A DNA stretch of 16,893 nt. It comes from CBDVBD01 sp965372135. Its GTDB lineage: Bacteria; Electryoneota; RPQS01; CBDVBD01. Positions 14,590-16,893 of the stretch are shown in pieces. Position numbers and translations under genes: made by a program. Positions within the stretch are counted from its first letter, which is position 1, and the number at the start of each line of letters is the position of its first letter. The notes under the pieces were generated by a model that saw only the letters and a list, made by a program, of their open reading frames with translations, had not been told where the DNA came from and ran no database searches. The stretch covers positions 1 through 16,893 of the forward strand of contig CBDVBD010000059.1 in NCBI GenBank assembly GCA_965372135.1, given 5' to 3'.

Positions 14590-14617
14590 CGGACCCCTAA
14601 GTTTAGGGGCTAATCCG
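14590..14617 (+). promoter_or_regulatory. Strong two-part leader hairpin before the Ig-repeat gene
   Basis: CCCCTAA (14594-14600) pairs with TTAGGGG (14603-14609) as a perfect 7-base inverted repeat; sterically the top of the stem probably opens into a larger loop. Directly outside it, CGGA (14590-14593) pairs with TCCG (14614-14617), leaving a one-sided CTAA bulge. No T-run follows, so it is not an intrinsic terminator. Its place just after the predicted transcription start suggests mRNA stabilisation or binding of a regulator. It does not match a riboswitch class I recognise. Confidence 0.55.
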
Positions 14618-14650
14618 ATAACGAGTTTAAATATTTGTAAGGAGACGGTC

Positions 14651-16893
14651 ATGAAAAAGGCGATCCTTGTATGTGGTCTTGGGCTGGTATGCCTTCTGTT
14701 AGCCATATGGGGTTGCGAACGTCACAGCACGGGATCCAGCGGCGCAGGGGGTGCGGGTCAGGTGGCAAACCTCACCATCACTGCTGGAGACAACGTACTT
14801 GCTGCCCCGGCTGGTGTGATTGATAGCACCGAGATCACGATTACGGTAACCGACGCAGGCGGAAGCGGAGTTCCCGGAAAAGAAGTGGAATTGTGGATGG
14901 ACACTAATGTGGGGGTCCTGCAATCACTTAGTAATCTTGATACCACCGATTATAGTGGTCAAGTGACCACCGTTTTCCGTGTAAACTCCAATTTCGGATC
15001 CAATGTCATCCATGCCCGCGTGGATGCCGTTACCGCTGAAATGGGTATTTCTGTACAGGAAGTCAACATTGCCCAAATTACCGTTCAGGTAGCTCCCGCT
15101 TTCTTGAATGTAGCGCCGGGCTCTTCCGCTCTGTGCAGCTTATACGTGTGGATCAGGGACTCATTGGGCAATGGTGTTGCCCACGTGAAACCTTCCCTGC
15201 AAAGTTCCATCGGTATCATCGAAAACTACGATCGTACCGACATGTCCGGAAGTATACAGACGAATTTCTATACTGCCGGTGACACCGGTATAGCCGTAAT
15301 AATTGGCAGTGTGGGAAGCATTAAGGATACTGCATTTGTGACGGTGTATCCAACAGCCTCCACTTCCGGAATCATTGTACTAACCTCCAATACCCCCTTT
15401 ATTTATGATGATGAGGGAGTTACCTTTGCCGAAATCACTGCCACACTCAAAGATGCCGATTACCAGATCATTAGAGATGCGGAAGTGATTTTCTCCGCCC
15501 CGGTGGGAACTGTGATGTCCCCCGTCTATACTGATTCCCTTGGTAAAGCGCATACCATCTTTACCGACGAAGGTGTCGCCACGGAACCTGATTCTGCCAT
15601 AATTATCGGTCGGTATGTTCCCTACGGCATCGCTGATACTATTTACATTATGATCCATGAACAACTACCGATTGATGAAATCGCATTGGTTGTCACCCCC
15701 AGCACCCTAACCGCCGGTGTGGATTCTGCCTCTGTGCGTGCCACTGTCACCCTGACCAACGGTGTATTCGCACCTGAAGGCACCGGAGTGCAATTCTTTA
15801 GTGTCGGCGGTGGATCCTTCTCCCCGGAAAATGGTGCTGCTAATTTGGATAATCAGGGGCAGGCGATTGTATCCTACTTCGCACCCAATGTCACCGGTAT
15901 CGCCACTCTCATTGCAGTAATCAGCGAGGATACTTCTAACACCGTGCTGGTTACTGTTGAACCCGGACCGGTGCGGAATGTAGATGTTTCCGTCGATCCT
16001 CCTGCGTTGCTTACTAACAGTAATCAAACTGCTGTGGTCACCGTGGATGTCACCGACTCGTTGGGAAACCATGTCGGGGATGGTGAATTTGTAGCTTTTG
16101 AAACTACCTTGGGAGCGATTACTACCAATGCAATCACCATTAACGGTGTCGCCTACGGCACATTAAGCCCAGGCGCTACTGCCGGAGTAGCTATTGTGAA
16201 AGCCACTGTTGGTCTCATCGCGGATTCTATCAGCGTTGAGTTCATCTCCGGAGGACCAAACAGCATCACCTTGGAATCGGATCGCAGCACTATCCAGGTT
16301 GCACAAACCGGTGGATTCGAACAGGCACTCCTTACCGCTAGGGTTAATGACGCCCTGGGTAATCCCGTGGAAAACGGTACTATCGTATGGTTCCGCATCA
16401 TAAGCTCACCCGGCGGCGGAATTAATATTAACAATCACGGAATCCAAGATAGTTCCTACACCCTCAACGGTGCTGCCATTGCTACTTTGAACTCGGGAGT
16501 GAATTCCGGTCCCGTGTTGATCAAAGCCTGGACCTATGCCGATACTCTGCAAACGGTGATGATCTTTGCGATGAAATCCAACATCATCGTCGCTTCCGGA
16601 CCACCGGACAATATTATTGTTAATCACAACAACATAGGAGTGGACGTAGGCGCCGGTACCTGGCTTATTGTTGTGTCCGCTCTGGTGATGGACGTGTACA
16701 ATAATCCGGTAAATGAGGAATGGTCGGTGTTCTTTACCGTCTTGCCTGATACCGCAAGTATTGGAGCGTATGACGTGAACACCGGAAACGACCCTTATGG
16801 CGGCGGTGATCCGGTGCCTGGTGTGGCATTTTCATGGCTTACTTATTCCGGTTCGGCTACTTTCGTGGAAGTAACCGTCACGGCATTGTGCCG
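14651..16893 (+). CDS. Large probable surface lipoprotein with Ig-like (Big_1-type) repeats, 3' end missing
   Basis: An open frame from ATG 14651 to the window end (747 codons, no stop), with Shine-Dalgarno AAGGAG at 14639-14644. The N terminus has two lysines, a hydrophobic stretch (ILVCGLGLVCLLLAIWG) and Cys22 in a lipobox-like position (I-W-G-C); Trp at -2 is atypical. A Ser/Gly linker follows, then repeats of about 100 residues starting near 37, 139, 238, 342, 439, 534 and 650. Each has alternating beta strands and the loop pattern of invasin/Big_1 Ig-like domains, for example GVPGKEVELWM or GNPVENGTIVWF, then a G-x-A-type strand and G-x-x-x-IxA endings. Such proteins are usually long surface stalks or adhesins. 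Its neighbours suggest a role at the pilus or cell surface. The C-terminal functional end is outside the window. Confidence 0.75.
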   Translation, partial: MKKAILVCGLGLVCLLLAIWGCERHSTGSSGAGGAGQVANLTITAGDNVLAAPAGVIDSTEITITVTDAGGSGVPGKEVELWMDTNVGVLQSLSNLDTTDYSGQVTTVFRVNSNFGSNVIHARVDAVTAEMGISVQEVNIAQITVQVAPAFLNVAPGSSALCSLYVWIRDSLGNGVAHVKPSLQSSIGIIENYDRTDMSGSIQTNFYTAGDTGIAVIIGSVGSIKDTAFVTVYPTASTSGIIVLTSNTPFIYDDEGVTFAEITATLKDADYQIIRDAEVIFSAPVGTVMSPVYTDSLGKAHTIFTDEGVATEPDSAIIIGRYVPYGIADTIYIMIHEQLPIDEIALVVTPSTLTAGVDSASVRATVTLTNGVFAPEGTGVQFFSVGGGSFSPENGAANLDNQGQAIVSYFAPNVTGIATLIAVISEDTSNTVLVTVEPGPVRNVDVSVDPPALLTNSNQTAVVTVDVTDSLGNHVGDGEFVAFETTLGAITTNAITINGVAYGTLSPGATAGVAIVKATVGLIADSISVEFISGGPNSITLESDRSTIQVAQTGGFEQALLTARVNDALGNPVENGTIVWFRIISSPGGGININNHGIQDSSYTLNGAAIATLNSGVNSGPVLIKAWTYADTLQTVMIFAMKSNIIVASGPPDNIIVNHNNIGVDVGAGTWLIVVSALVMDVYNNPVNEEWSVFFTVLPDTASIGAYDVNTGNDPYGGGDPVPGVAFSWLTYSGSATFVEVTVTALC

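Larger units (their letters stand above)
14492..14650 (+). other. Short intergenic region before the Ig-repeat gene
   Basis: 159 bases, AT-rich at the left. It contains the promoter candidate (14545-14573), the leader hairpin (14590-14617) and the Shine-Dalgarno AAGGAG (14639-14644). No intrinsic terminator is visible after the SLBB gene, so read-through from the pilM-SLBB operon into the next gene remains possible. Confidence 0.6.

Noticed and set aside
1..16893. CRISPR array, tRNA, insertion sequence or phage features
   Set aside because: No regularly spaced repeats, cloverleaf sequences, transposase motifs or terminal inverted repeats were seen anywhere in the window.

Overview
The window is a chromosomal type IV pilus (T4P) locus from a Gram-negative-type bacterium. 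An outer-membrane secretin, a Wza-like SLBB protein and a probable lipoprotein all imply an outer membrane. Base composition looks balanced, around half GC. All genes are on the + strand, and I see no mobile element, tRNA, rRNA or CRISPR. Several traits fit a deep-branching lineage such as the FCB superphylum or a related candidate phylum better than Proteobacteria: a pilT placed directly behind the pilin, a short secretin without visible AMIN domains, a PilP with a membrane anchor in place of a lipobox, and a long Ig-repeat protein. This placement is inference and I cannot name a genus.

Layout. (1) 2-640: the tail of an ECF-type sigma factor gene, then a zf-HC2 (ZAS) anti-sigma factor with membrane segments. 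(2) 641-1037: a roughly 400-base AT-rich intergenic region with two clear inverted repeats. (3) 1038-3739: a major (pseudo)pilin with a canonical class III signal, the retraction ATPase PilT, and two minor-pilin-like proteins, tightly packed. (4) 3798-8102: three tandem, clearly paralogous 464-485-residue proteins with PilX/GspK-like N termini. They are joined by two identical TAA-ATGATG junctions with no spacer. (5) 8312-12742: the assembly and alignment complex pilM-pilN-pilO-pilP-like-pilQ in canonical order. (6) 12767-14491: a polysaccharide-export/SLBB outer-membrane protein in the same reading frame as pilQ. (7) 14651-window end: an incomplete, very long probable lipoprotein of about seven or more Ig-like (Big_1/invasin-like) repeats. 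It is preceded by a plausible promoter and a strong leader hairpin.

How the parts fit. PilM (cytoplasm), PilN and PilO (inner membrane), the PilP-like protein (periplasmic bridge) and PilQ (outer-membrane pore) would form the trans-envelope machine. PilT would power retraction. The major pilin and minor pilins would form the fibre and its priming complex. The three large PilX-like proteins are the least explained part; they could form a tip or priming subcomplex or an adhesin set. The SLBB protein and the Ig-repeat protein suggest further surface functions (polymer export, adhesion) tied to the same locus. PilB, PilC and the prepilin peptidase PilD are not in this window and must lie elsewhere.
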